Below, in pieces: positions 53,110-61,814 of a stretch of DNA of 64,000 nucleotides (positions within the stretch are counted from its first letter, which is position 1; each line of letters opens with the position of its first letter). Below the pieces are notes generated by a model. It was given only the letters and a program-made list of their open reading frames with translations. It searched no databases and was not told the origin of the DNA. The position numbers were made by a program, and so were the translations under genes. The DNA is from Nisaea nitritireducens (GTDB taxonomy: Bacteria > Pseudomonadota > Alphaproteobacteria > Thalassobaculales > Thalassobaculaceae): the NCBI RefSeq assembly GCF_014904795.1, contig NZ_JACZFS010000017.1, forward strand, positions 62,001-126,000, given 5' to 3'.

Positions 53110-54347
53110 GATGTCTCCTTCTGGGAGGTTTTGAGGATGGACGCAGCCGCATCGGCCAGCACCTGGCACCCGGCGACAATGTCTTCCTCATGACTGTCCT
53201 CGGCGAAATCGTGGCTGATGCCGCCGATGGACGGAATAAACAACATGGCACAGGGCAGCGCTTCGCTCAGTACCATCGGATCGTGTCCGGCCGCACTCGG
53301 CATCCGCCGCCATTTTCCCGGAGACGTCTTCTCTGCAGCAGCCGCCAGATGGTCCTGGAAGCTTTCATCCATGTCCGACGGCGGAACCGGTGTCCGGGAG
53401 CGCTCGGCGCTGGCCTTGATGCGGCCCTCCGCATTCACTTCGGCGATCAGCTCCGCGACGATTTCCTCGAACTTGTCGAGCAACGCCTCTTCGCTGTCCC
53501 GGAATTGCAGGGTGAGCTCGGCATAGCCCGGCACGATTGACGCCGCCCCCGGCTCGATCACCACCCGTCCGAGTGTCCAGACCGTGGTCGGCTTGGCATG
53601 TTTTGGAAATTCCTCGTGGATACGGCTCGCAACCCGGAAAAGCGCCGTTGCCGCATCCTTGCGTCGCGCCATCGTGGTCGTGCCGGCATGGTTCTGCTCG
53701 CCGACAAATTTCAGGGTCATGCCGCGAATACCGACGATGCCGGTGACGACACCGATCTGCTCTCCGGCATCTTCCAGCCAGGCACCCTGCTCGATATGCG
53801 CCTCGAGGTAACCGACATAGCGGCCCTCTTCCATCCGCAGGCGCGGAACATCGGTCAGCCCCGCATCCTTCAGCGCATCGGTCAGCTTCACACCATCCCT
53901 GTCAGTCGCGTTTGCTTCCACTTCGGGATCGAGGGTGCCAATCCATGACCGGGACCCGATGCAGCCATAAAACCGGCTTTCCTCGTCCTGCCAGGAAATC
54001 ACGTCGACAGCGAGATCGGACGTTTCCGGATCTTCCGCCAGCGCACGCGCGACCTCCAGCCCATAAATCACGCCAAGCGCACCGTCCAGCCAACCGCCGC
54101 GCGGCTGCGTGTCCGAGTGAGAGCCGACGATCAAGGCCGGGCCGTTCTTGCGAGACCGGCCGAGTACATTGGCGACACCGTCCAGAGTGGTATCGAGCCC
54201 GGCATCTTCGAACCGCTTTTTGAGCCAGCGCCGCGCATCCATATCCTTCTCGCTCAAGGCAGGCCTGACCACCCCCGTTTCGACTGCTCCAATGGAGCGC
54301 AGGGTTTTCAGATCGTTCAGCAAACGCTCGGCATTAATTCTAGGCAT
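53106..54347 (-). CDS. Zinc-dependent amidase/carbamoylase (M20, hydantoinase/carbamoylase family)
   Basis: The 413-residue metalloenzyme shows IVGSHSDTQPRGGWLDGALGVIYGLEVA, DVISWQDEESRFYGCIGSRSW, YLEAHIEQGAWLEDAGEQIGVVTGIVGIRG, EQNHAGTTTMARRKDAA and PSAAGHDPMVLSEALPCAMLFIPSIGGISHDFAEDSHEED. These are the motifs of N-carbamoyl-L-amino-acid hydrolase, beta-ureidopropionase and allantoate amidohydrolase. AGAGGGACCG precedes ATG 54347. It is upstream in a two-gene operon with the hydratase. Which of the three activities it has is unclear. Confidence 0.9.
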   Translation of the reverse strand: MPRINAERLLNDLKTLRSIGAVETGVVRPALSEKDMDARRWLKKRFEDAGLDTTLDGVANVLGRSRKNGPALIVGSHSDTQPRGGWLDGALGVIYGLEVARALAEDPETSDLAVDVISWQDEESRFYGCIGSRSWIGTLDPEVEANATDRDGVKLTDALKDAGLTDVPRLRMEEGRYVGYLEAHIEQGAWLEDAGEQIGVVTGIVGIRGMTLKFVGEQNHAGTTTMARRKDAATALFRVASRIHEEFPKHAKPTTVWTLGRVVIEPGAASIVPGYAELTLQFRDSEEALLDKFEEIVAELIAEVNAEGRIKASAERSRTPVPPSDMDESFQDHLAAAAEKTSPGKWRRMPSAAGHDPMVLSEALPCAMLFIPSIGGISHDFAEDSHEEDIVAGCQVLADAAASILKTSQKETS

Positions 54348-54521
54348 CGGTCCCTCTTGGAAAATCAGCGGGCATCCTAAAGATCTAAGCCGCCGGACAT
54401 AACCCCGATAACCTGAACGGGACCCTTCCTGGCCCCTCGCCGCCGTTTTTACGGGACCGTTCCGCGCACCGCCGCCATGGTGTAGCCTCCGGCGCGTTCG
54501 ATCGATAAAGGATAAAGAGCA

Positions 54522-55373
54522 ATGACTGTACCGGCCCTGACAACCGTCTCCGAAGCCAAGGCCTTTGGCGGAAAGCAGTTTGTCTATTCCCACGCCTCGG
54601 CAGAGACCGGGACCGATATGCGTTTTGCGGTCTACCTGCCGCCGGCAGCCGAAACAGCCAAAGTCCCCGTGCTCTGGTATCTCTCAGGGCTGACCTGCAC
54701 CGAGGAGAATTTCACGGTGAAGGCAGGCGCCCAGCGCGATGCGGCTGCGTTGGGAATCGCTCTGATCGCCCCGGACACCAGCCCGCGCGGCGATGGCGTT
54801 CCCGACGATCCGGATGGCGCCTACGATTTCGGCCTTGGAGCCGGTTTCTATGTCGACGCGACAGAAACTCCATGGGCTGCTAATTACCGGATGCGCAGCT
54901 ACATCGAAAAGGAACTGCCTGCTCTCGTCGAACAGGCTTTGCCGCTCGATATGACGCGGCAGGCGATCACGGGACACTCAATGGGCGGTCATGGCGCGCT
55001 CACCATCGCCCTGAGAAACCCGGACCGGTTCAAAAGCGTTTCAGCCTTCGCCCCGATCTGCTCACCGATGAACTGCCCGTGGGGCGACAAGGCGCTGACC
55101 GGCTATATCGGCGCGAACAAGGCCGACTGGCGGGAGTATGATGCCTGCGCCCTGATCGAGGATGGCGCCCGGGTGGCTGATATCCTGGTCGACCAGGGAC
55201 TGGCGGACGGCTTCCTCGAAGGTCAGCTGAAGCCCGAGCTTCTGGAGGCGGCCTGCGATAAATCCGGAATCCGCCTGACCATGCGGCGCCAGGAAGGTTA
55301 CGATCATTCCTACTATTTCATCGCCAGTTTCATGGAAGATCACGTGCGCTGGCATGCGGAAAGGCTGGTCTGA
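54522..55373 (+). CDS. fghA: S-formylglutathione hydrolase
   Basis: The 283-residue serine esterase has VPVLWYLSGLTCTEENFTVKAGAQRDAAALGIALIAPDTSPRG, the nucleophile GHSMGGHGALTIALRNPD, and KSVSAFAPICSPMNCPWGDKALTGYIG, the signature of the FghA/esterase D family. It hydrolyses S-formylglutathione to formate and glutathione in formaldehyde detoxification. AAAGGATAAAGAG lies before ATG 54522. The usual partner, glutathione-dependent formaldehyde dehydrogenase, is not in this window. Confidence 0.95.
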   Translation: MTVPALTTVSEAKAFGGKQFVYSHASAETGTDMRFAVYLPPAAETAKVPVLWYLSGLTCTEENFTVKAGAQRDAAALGIALIAPDTSPRGDGVPDDPDGAYDFGLGAGFYVDATETPWAANYRMRSYIEKELPALVEQALPLDMTRQAITGHSMGGHGALTIALRNPDRFKSVSAFAPICSPMNCPWGDKALTGYIGANKADWREYDACALIEDGARVADILVDQGLADGFLEGQLKPELLEAACDKSGIRLTMRRQEGYDHSYYFIASFMEDHVRWHAERLV

Positions 55374-55421
55374 AAAGCCTCGCCTAGTCCCCGGAGCGAT
55401 TAAGGGGTTGATTATAAGACC

Positions 55422-57047
55422 ATGATCGCAAGCGCTGCCGTTGCCATCGGCGGAATCGGCTTGTTCCTGATCGGGATGCTGATTCTGACCGATGGCCTGA
55501 GAAGCCTGATCGGGAACAGTCAGCGCCGTGTCATGGCGCAATTGACGAACAGTCCGGCGACGGGTGCCCTCACCGGGGCGCTCATGACTGCGGTTGTCCA
55601 GTCCTCCAGCGCGACGACAGTAACGGCAGTCGGTTTCGTCGGCGCCGGTCTGCTGACCTTTACCCAGGCATTGGGTATCATTTTCGGCGCGAATATAGGC
55701 ACCACCCTGACCGGCTGGATCGTGGCAGTCCTCGGCTTCAAGCTGCAGCTTGGCGCCATCGCGTTACCCATTCTCTTGCTTGCCGTTCTGGTGAAGTTTT
55801 TCGGCAAGGGACGGACTGCCCTCGCCGGATGGTCTCTGGCCGGGTTTTGCCTGATTTTCATCGGGCTCAACACGATGCAGGACGGTATGGAGCTGTTCGG
55901 CGGCGTGATCACACCTGACGATTTTCCGGCAGATACTTTCTTCGGCCGCCTGCAGCTCGTCGGCATCGGCATTGCGATCACGCTGGTAACCCAGTCCTCC
56001 AGCGCCGGTATTGCGACGGCGATGGTCGCGCTCGGCAGCGGAACGATCAACCTGCCCCAGGCGGCGGCGATGATCATCGGTATGGACGTTGCCACCACCT
56101 TCACAGCCGTTCTCGCGGCCACTGGCGGATCGACCGCCATGCGCCAGACCGGCTTTGCCCACTTGATCTACAATGTCCTGACCGGGATTCTTGCCTTTTC
56201 CCTGCTGACCCCCTTCGCAAACATCGCCGCCCAATTCATGGACCCAGCCGCGCCCGGCTCCGACCAGTTGGCACTGGTCGCATTTCACACCTCGTTCAAT
56301 ACACTTGGTGTCCTGCTCATTCTCCCGGTCACGGGCCTGTTTGCGCGGCTGATATTGTGGCTGATACCGGACGACGGGACCGATCTTGCGCGCAGGCTGG
56401 ACAACAGGCTTTTGCCTGATACCGCCGCCGCGACAGATGCGCTGGCCGGCACCTTGACCGAGTGCGCCATGATCCTCTTCGATCACCTGCATGGCGCGAT
56501 AGATCGCTCCCATAGAGGGAAAACCCGGCTCGATCTGGCAAGAATCCGGGATGCCATCAGCAAGTCCGAACTCTATGCCACCGACATTCAGGCTCGACGC
56601 GCGGCCGTAACAGGGATTGGACGGTTCACTGCCGCGATTCATACCCTTGATCACCTGCGCAGGCTCTGTCACCGGGCAAGCCAGTCACAACGGATCGTGA
56701 CGATCGCCCATGACCCGGCCCTCCGGGAGGTCAGTGCGCAATTTGTCACCCTGCTCGCCAATATTTCCCAGAGCCAGGACCTGAAAGCGGCAGAACATGA
56801 CTTTGATGCCCTGCGCAAAGGACTGAGAGATCAGCGGCACCGCATTCGGGAGGACGCAGCGCAAAACGCCGCAGCCGGACTGCTATCGTTTGATGACACA
56901 ATCAATCGGCTGGACAGCATCCGCTGGCTGCACCGCAGCGCCTATCACGTCTGGCGCATCGCCCATCACCTGAGCGATATCACCGCTTTGGAAAAGCAAC
57001 ATGACGTCCCGGCCAGTGACGTTGAACTTGAAGCCGAGCTGGACTGA
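55422..57047 (+). CDS. Na/Pi cotransporter family protein with PhoU-like tail
   Basis: The 541-residue membrane protein has two inverted NptA repeats with the phosphate-binding motif QSSSATTVTAVGFV (about residue 64) and QSSSAGIATAMVALG (about residue 191). About eight helices run through residue 325. The C-terminal 200 residues are helical and PhoU-like (FDHLHGAIDRSHRGKTRL ... HHLSDITALEKQHD). It imports or exports inorganic phosphate with sodium, and the tail probably regulates it. No pho-box is seen upstream. It is 48 bases after fghA. Confidence 0.92.
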   Translation: MIASAAVAIGGIGLFLIGMLILTDGLRSLIGNSQRRVMAQLTNSPATGALTGALMTAVVQSSSATTVTAVGFVGAGLLTFTQALGIIFGANIGTTLTGWIVAVLGFKLQLGAIALPILLLAVLVKFFGKGRTALAGWSLAGFCLIFIGLNTMQDGMELFGGVITPDDFPADTFFGRLQLVGIGIAITLVTQSSSAGIATAMVALGSGTINLPQAAAMIIGMDVATTFTAVLAATGGSTAMRQTGFAHLIYNVLTGILAFSLLTPFANIAAQFMDPAAPGSDQLALVAFHTSFNTLGVLLILPVTGLFARLILWLIPDDGTDLARRLDNRLLPDTAAATDALAGTLTECAMILFDHLHGAIDRSHRGKTRLDLARIRDAISKSELYATDIQARRAAVTGIGRFTAAIHTLDHLRRLCHRASQSQRIVTIAHDPALREVSAQFVTLLANISQSQDLKAAEHDFDALRKGLRDQRHRIREDAAQNAAAGLLSFDDTINRLDSIRWLHRSAYHVWRIAHHLSDITALEKQHDVPASDVELEAELD

Positions 57048-57056
57048 CCGGCGTCA

Positions 57057-57662
57057 TCACCCCGGCACACGATAGCGATAAATCTGAGCGCTCGAGGCTT
57101 CCGGCACTGTCTCCACTACCTCCGCCGTCCACTCCGGAAAAGCGAAGGTGCTCGTAATCACCACAGAACCCGGTCGTAGATCGCCTGTGAGTTTCCGCTC
57201 CAGGCCGCGCATAGGCGTGACCATCAGGTAGCAGAATACGAGATCTCCATCCGAGAGATCGGTTTTCATGAAATCCGTCCGGCGGATTTCGAGGTTCGTG
57301 CGGCGCTGGACGAGACGACGGACTTGGCAGACGAGCCATGGCACAGGCGAAAGCTCGAGGGCCACGACCCGTGCCTGCGGATAGCGCGCAGCCAGCGCGA
57401 AGGCAATCCCGCCCCAGCCGCATCCGAGCTCGTAGATCGTCGCCGGTGCAAAATTCTCCGGTATCAGCCTGAAGATGGCCTGGCGAACTGACGGATGTGA
57501 CGGCATCGGCGGTACACCCGTCCGCACGGTATAATAAAGGATTGAAAGCGCGCTCAGCAGCAGGACCGCAAACAGCGCTGCCTCGGCCGCTCCATGATCG
57601 AGCAACTCGCCAAGAAGATTGCCGAGGGACGGGGCCTGCGTGCTAATTTCATCTCCCATCAT
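57057..57662 (-). CDS. Class I SAM-dependent methyltransferase with N-terminal membrane helix
   Basis: The 201-residue protein starts with a polar stretch and one membrane helix (AEAALFAVLLLSALSILYYTV). A short methyltransferase domain follows, with the SAM motif ATIYELGCGWGGIAFALAARYPQARVVALELSP and DLVFCYLMVTPM as motif II region. No substrate domain is seen. It resembles small membrane-bound methyltransferases of unknown target. ATG 57662, six bases after AAGGG, or 57659 is the start. It converges with the Na/Pi transporter gene and is divergent from the MFS gene. Confidence 0.8.
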   Translation of the reverse strand: MMGDEISTQAPSLGNLLGELLDHGAAEAALFAVLLLSALSILYYTVRTGVPPMPSHPSVRQAIFRLIPENFAPATIYELGCGWGGIAFALAARYPQARVVALELSPVPWLVCQVRRLVQRRTNLEIRRTDFMKTDLSDGDLVFCYLMVTPMRGLERKLTGDLRPGSVVITSTFAFPEWTAEVVETVPEASSAQIYRYRVPG

Positions 57663-57718
57663 CCAATGCCCTTGTGCGCTCGATCGAGGCGACAGCCTCA
57701 CAGTAACCCGGAGCCCCC

Positions 57719-58945
57719 ATGTCCCTCACCGAACGCCTGACCGGGCTCCCGTTCCGGGAAAACTTTCCGATCGCACTGGTTGGCCTCGGCCACGGCGCCA
57801 TCCATTGGACGGACGCGGTCTTCTACCTGCTGCTCCCCGCCCTGTCGACGACGCTGGGCCTCAGCTACACGGAGACCGGGGCGCTGGTCAGCGTGTTTCA
57901 TTTCAGTGCCTTCGGCGCAAATTTCTTCAGCGGGCCGTTGGTGGACCTCTCCGGTCGTCGGGTCATCTTCCAGGTTTTGTCGGTCGCTATCGGTGCGTTG
58001 GCATTGATGGTCATGGGGCTCGCCACCACCTTCTTCGCCCTCGCAGGGCTTGTCGTGGTGCTCGGCGTCACCAGCAATCTCTGGCACCCTCCGGCAATCT
58101 CCTTCCTGTCAAACCGCTATCCGAAGAACCGGGGTTATGCGCTGTCCATCCACGGGCTCGGCGCCAGTGCCGGCGATACACTCGCGCCATTGACCGCCGG
58201 CGCCCTGATGGCCGCGTTCGGCTGGCAGCAGGCAGCTGAAATCTCCGCGCTCCCCGCGCTCGCTGTTGCCGGCATCCTCTTTATCGGCCTGATGCGCTAC
58301 GAGACAAGAAAAGCGGAAGATACGGCCGCGCGCGGTGTCGGGTTGTCGGAATATTTCGCCGGTATTCGCTCCGTCATCGCGAACCGCGCCATCCTCGGTC
58401 TCTGTGTGATGAGCGGATTCCGTTCGATGACACAGGGCGGGTTGCTGGCCTTCCTGCCACTTTATCTGGCCAACGTCATGCATTCCGGCCCCGTCATGAT
58501 CGGCATCGCCATGGCCGCGATGCAGGTCGGCGGCGTCATTGCGACGCCCGCCGCCGGGATCTGGTCGGACCGGGTCGGGCGGCGCACGGTCGTCCTCGCC
58601 GGGCTGACTGCCTCCACCGTCCTGATTGCCAGCCTGACGTTCCTCGGCAACGAAGCAGCCTTCATCGCTGGAATATCTCTGCTCGGCTTCGTGCTCTACG
58701 CGGTGAGACCGGTTGTGCATAGCTGGATGATGGACCTGACACCGGACCATCTCGGCGGCTCTGCCACCAGCCTGATGTTCGGCACGCAAAGCGGCTTTTC
58801 CATCGTCATGCCGATCATCGGCGGCATGCTGGCGGACCAGTTCGGCCTTGCTTCCGTCTTCTATATGCTCGCGGGCACCATCCTGATGACCAATATCCTG
58901 ACCCTCGGCCTGCCGAAAGAACGGCCCGCCGCATCAGCCGGGTGA
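57719..58945 (+). CDS. MFS transporter
   Basis: The 408-residue protein has twelve membrane helices. Conserved motif A appears in the first half in the form NFFSGPLVDLSGRRVIFQ and again after helix 8 as GIWSDRVGRRTVVLAG. The C-terminal half (HSWMMDLTPDHLGGSATSLMFGTQSGFSIVMPIIGGMLADQFG) resembles transporters of the FSR (fosmidomycin-resistance)-like group. It could be a drug or sugar-phosphate exporter; the substrate is unknown. It is divergent from the methyltransferase and converges with the esterase gene. Confidence 0.88.
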   Translation: MSLTERLTGLPFRENFPIALVGLGHGAIHWTDAVFYLLLPALSTTLGLSYTETGALVSVFHFSAFGANFFSGPLVDLSGRRVIFQVLSVAIGALALMVMGLATTFFALAGLVVVLGVTSNLWHPPAISFLSNRYPKNRGYALSIHGLGASAGDTLAPLTAGALMAAFGWQQAAEISALPALAVAGILFIGLMRYETRKAEDTAARGVGLSEYFAGIRSVIANRAILGLCVMSGFRSMTQGGLLAFLPLYLANVMHSGPVMIGIAMAAMQVGGVIATPAAGIWSDRVGRRTVVLAGLTASTVLIASLTFLGNEAAFIAGISLLGFVLYAVRPVVHSWMMDLTPDHLGGSATSLMFGTQSGFSIVMPIIGGMLADQFGLASVFYMLAGTILMTNILTLGLPKERPAASAG

Positions 58946-58952
58946 GAGCCCG

Positions 58953-59924
58953 TCAGCGAAGGGCGAGATTACGCCGGATCGCGGTCGCGGCATCGTCGAT
59001 CAGCTCATGCGCCTGATCCACCATCCGGGTCAGGTTGATGAAAGCGTGGCAGACCCCGGGATAGAGCTTGTAATCGACAGGCACGCCAGCGGCTTTCATC
59101 CGGTCATGCATCAGGATGGAATCATCCCGGAGCGGATCGAGACCGGCCGGATAGAGTTGCGTCGGCGGCAATCCGGCAAGATCCGCCTTGAGAGGACAAG
59201 CCAGCGGGTTGGCCGCATCCGCATCGTCGCGCAGATAATGGTTCCAGTACCACCGCATGGAAGCGGTCGAGAGCCCAAAGGAACCGTCGCCGAACAACGT
59301 GTGGGACTCATCTTCCAGATCCCGGTCGAAGCAGCCGTAGAACAGGGTGAGAGAGCGGATCGGACTGCCGCCCTTGTCGCGCATCGCCAGAGCCGACCCA
59401 AGCGCCAGGTTGGCGCCTGCACTGTCGCCGCCGACGGCGATCTTTGCCGTATCCAGGCCCCAGTCCTGCCCATTGTCCCGGACATGCTCAATAGCGGCGA
59501 CACAGTCCTGCAATGGCGCGGGGAACTTGTTCTCCGGCGCGAGGCGGTAATCGACTGCAACCACAGCGCATCCGCTCTGCAGCGCGAGATAACGCATCGC
59601 CCGATGATGGGTCTCGAGAGAGCCTACAACCCAGCCACCACCGTGGAAATAGACCAGAGCCGGTGCCGGTCGCGGTACGTTCGGATATAGCAGGCGCACC
59701 CGGATCGGGCCATTCGGGCCTTCGATATGCTCTTCGCGCACATCCGCCATTTCCGGCAAGTCCTGGTTCCACCAGGATCGCTCCGCTTCCATCCGGACTC
59801 GGGATTCCGGCGGGGTCGGGTCCAGGGGGAGCGGCGGAAGCCCTTCCTCTTCGACGATCTTAATCATCCGCTCCATGGCCTGCGCCATCTGCGGATCAAT
59901 CGAATAGTCAGCCGCCTCGCTCAT
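58953..59924 (-). CDS. Alpha/beta hydrolase, hormone-sensitive-lipase (HSL) family
   Basis: The 323-residue esterase has the HSL oxyanion motif VYFHGGGWVVGSLETH and the nucleophile GGDSAGANLALGSALAM. A catalytic Asp in DPLRDDS and a His in GVCHAFINL follow. It hydrolyses short-chain esters in the cytoplasm. The N-terminal 60 residues form a helical cap. It ends eight bases from the convergent MFS gene stop codon. Confidence 0.93.
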   Translation of the reverse strand: MSEAADYSIDPQMAQAMERMIKIVEEEGLPPLPLDPTPPESRVRMEAERSWWNQDLPEMADVREEHIEGPNGPIRVRLLYPNVPRPAPALVYFHGGGWVVGSLETHHRAMRYLALQSGCAVVAVDYRLAPENKFPAPLQDCVAAIEHVRDNGQDWGLDTAKIAVGGDSAGANLALGSALAMRDKGGSPIRSLTLFYGCFDRDLEDESHTLFGDGSFGLSTASMRWYWNHYLRDDADAANPLACPLKADLAGLPPTQLYPAGLDPLRDDSILMHDRMKAAGVPVDYKLYPGVCHAFINLTRMVDQAHELIDDAATAIRRNLALR

Positions 59925-60040
59925 AGCATCCCCCGAATGCGCTCGCTGTTTTCAGCAACTTAGCAGCGCTTTGCATGCACCGCCAAGATACGGCGCGGAA
60001 CCGGATCAGTAACGATCCGCGAAGGATGGCAAGGTGCCGT

Positions 60041-60097
60041 CAGAAGCGCTCCGCAAAGCTCCGCGTAAATTCTCAGAAACGCTCCGCAAAGCTCCGC
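60041..60097. repeat. Tandem 33-base duplication at the 3' end of the sulfatase gene
   Basis: Two 24-base copies (60041-60064 and 60074-60097) differ at one base and are 33 bases apart. The copy at 60074 encodes the last residues of the sulfatase/PMH protein (RSFAERF, stop). The copy at 60041 would encode nearly the same end, and lies just past the stop. It looks like a recent slippage duplication. Confidence 0.75.
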
Positions 60098-61623
60098 TCG
60101 ACCGGCCCCTCTGCCGTGACCTCGATCCCGTTCAGGGTGCGTTCGCTCATCGCCTGACGCCAGGACAGCATGCCCCGCGCAGCCGCCAGCTCCTCGGTCG
60201 CATAGTCCGGATTACCGGAAAGGTTCACTAGTTCATGCGGATCGTTCTCCAGATCGAAAAGCAGCGGCGCTAAACCGGCGAAATGGACGTATTTAAACCT
60301 GCCCTCCCGGCGCACCGCGAGCTGGCACTGATCGAGCCGCAAACCGAGTTCTTTCTCCGGCACCCCGCCGACGACATCCCGGAAATCGAATTCCCAATGA
60401 GCGGCATCGCGCCATGTGGACGGCTCCTTGCCCTCCAGAAACGGCAGCAGCGACCGACCGTCATACTGCAACGGTGTCGGGATACCGGACCATTCCGCCA
60501 GGGTCGGCGCGATATCGATGGATTCCGTGAACCGGTCGACCCTGACGCCGCGCGGGCTATCCGCTCCCGGCATCCGGACAATGAGCGGAATATGATAGCT
60601 CTGCTCGAAGTAGCCGAGCTTGCCGAACAGATGATGGTCGCCCAGCATTTCCGCGTGATCGCTGGTCAGCACGATCAGTGTGTCCTCATAGACACCTGCT
60701 TTTTTCAGCCCGTCGACCAGTCGGCCGAGCTGCGCGTCAACCTCGGCCACCATGGCGAAATAGACCGCCCGCACCGCGCGGATCTCGTCGTCGCTCCAGT
60801 CCGTCACCAAGCGGTCCCCGCCGCCGGGCACGAAAGACTTGGACGGCACCCGGTCCAGCATGAAACGCAGGAAAGGATGCTGTGCCGCTTCCGCTTCGAC
60901 GGACGTCGCCCGGTTCGGGTCCGGCACCAGCGCATCCTCGATCATGGAATTGTATGGCTCCGGCACCGAAAACGGCGGGTGCGGCCGGATAAAGGACAGA
61001 TGCGCGAACCAGGGCTTGTCCGCATCCTGCTGGCCGAGATAGTCGAGAAACCGCTCGGTGATGTAGCCGGTTTCCGTATGCTCCGAGGCAAACTTCGGCG
61101 TCAGATCCTCCCGGCTGAAGGGACCGTCCTGCGGCACCGAACCGTAGACACCCTTGAGACCGCCGGACGCATCCTCACCCTTGCCCTCCAGCCAGTCCAG
61201 CCAATCGAGCGCATGTTCGTCATACTTCGTGTGCCGCTCGAATCCCGGCAGCACTTCTTCGTAGGTTTTAAGACGCGGGTCCTTCGGGTGCCGGGTGCGG
61301 GGATCGAGAGTCTGGTCCGTATAGCCAAGCAGCACCGGACCATACCCGGCCCGGCGGCCTTCCTGCGCGATGTTGGTGAACCGCGCATCCAGCGGGCTGC
61401 CATTGCGGCAGACCCGGTGGTTCATCTGGTAGAGCCCGGTGTAGAGCGACGCGCGGGCCGGCGAGCAGGGCGCCGCCTGGCAATAATGTCTTTCGAACAG
61501 CACGCCGTCGGCAGCCAGCGCATCAATATGCGGCGTCCGCACCGCCGGATGGCCAAGGATCGAGAGACAATCGCCACGCCACTGATCGGCGGTGATAAGC
61601 AGTGTATTTCCGGGTAACGCCAT
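60073..61623 (-). CDS. Sulfatase-superfamily enzyme, phosphonate monoester hydrolase type
   Basis: The 516-residue alkaline-phosphatase-superfamily enzyme has the formylglycine motif CSPAR (residues 53-57) in APCSPARASLYTGLYQMNHRV, a metal Asp in ITADQWRGD, and the metal block TSDHAEMLGDHHLFGKLGYFEQS. FTESIDIAPTLAEW, EFDFRDVVGG and FKYVHFAGLAPLLFDLENDPHELVNL match the phosphonate monoester hydrolase (PMH) branch rather than typical arylsulfatases. Length (about 514 in the family) also fits. It cleaves phosphonate or sulfate monoesters; the natural substrate is unclear. ATG 61623 fits the family N-terminus. Confidence 0.9.
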   Translation of the reverse strand: MALPGNTLLITADQWRGDCLSILGHPAVRTPHIDALAADGVLFERHYCQAAPCSPARASLYTGLYQMNHRVCRNGSPLDARFTNIAQEGRRAGYGPVLLGYTDQTLDPRTRHPKDPRLKTYEEVLPGFERHTKYDEHALDWLDWLEGKGEDASGGLKGVYGSVPQDGPFSREDLTPKFASEHTETGYITERFLDYLGQQDADKPWFAHLSFIRPHPPFSVPEPYNSMIEDALVPDPNRATSVEAEAAQHPFLRFMLDRVPSKSFVPGGGDRLVTDWSDDEIRAVRAVYFAMVAEVDAQLGRLVDGLKKAGVYEDTLIVLTSDHAEMLGDHHLFGKLGYFEQSYHIPLIVRMPGADSPRGVRVDRFTESIDIAPTLAEWSGIPTPLQYDGRSLLPFLEGKEPSTWRDAAHWEFDFRDVVGGVPEKELGLRLDQCQLAVRREGRFKYVHFAGLAPLLFDLENDPHELVNLSGNPDYATEELAAARGMLSWRQAMSERTLNGIEVTAEGPVERSFAERF

Positions 61624-61814
61624 GACGCCTCACATTCACACTTTTCTGGCACACACTTCCGGCACGCACTTCTGGATACCGAGGCGGCAACGCTGCCAAC
61701 TTGTCCCGATTAGCTCAACAGATATTTCCGTTACGGCAATGGCGCCGGGGTCCGGCAGTTTGCTAGTCTCTGCCCCTTAACGGCTTTCGCCATCATCCCC
61801 ATGGACTGGACCAG

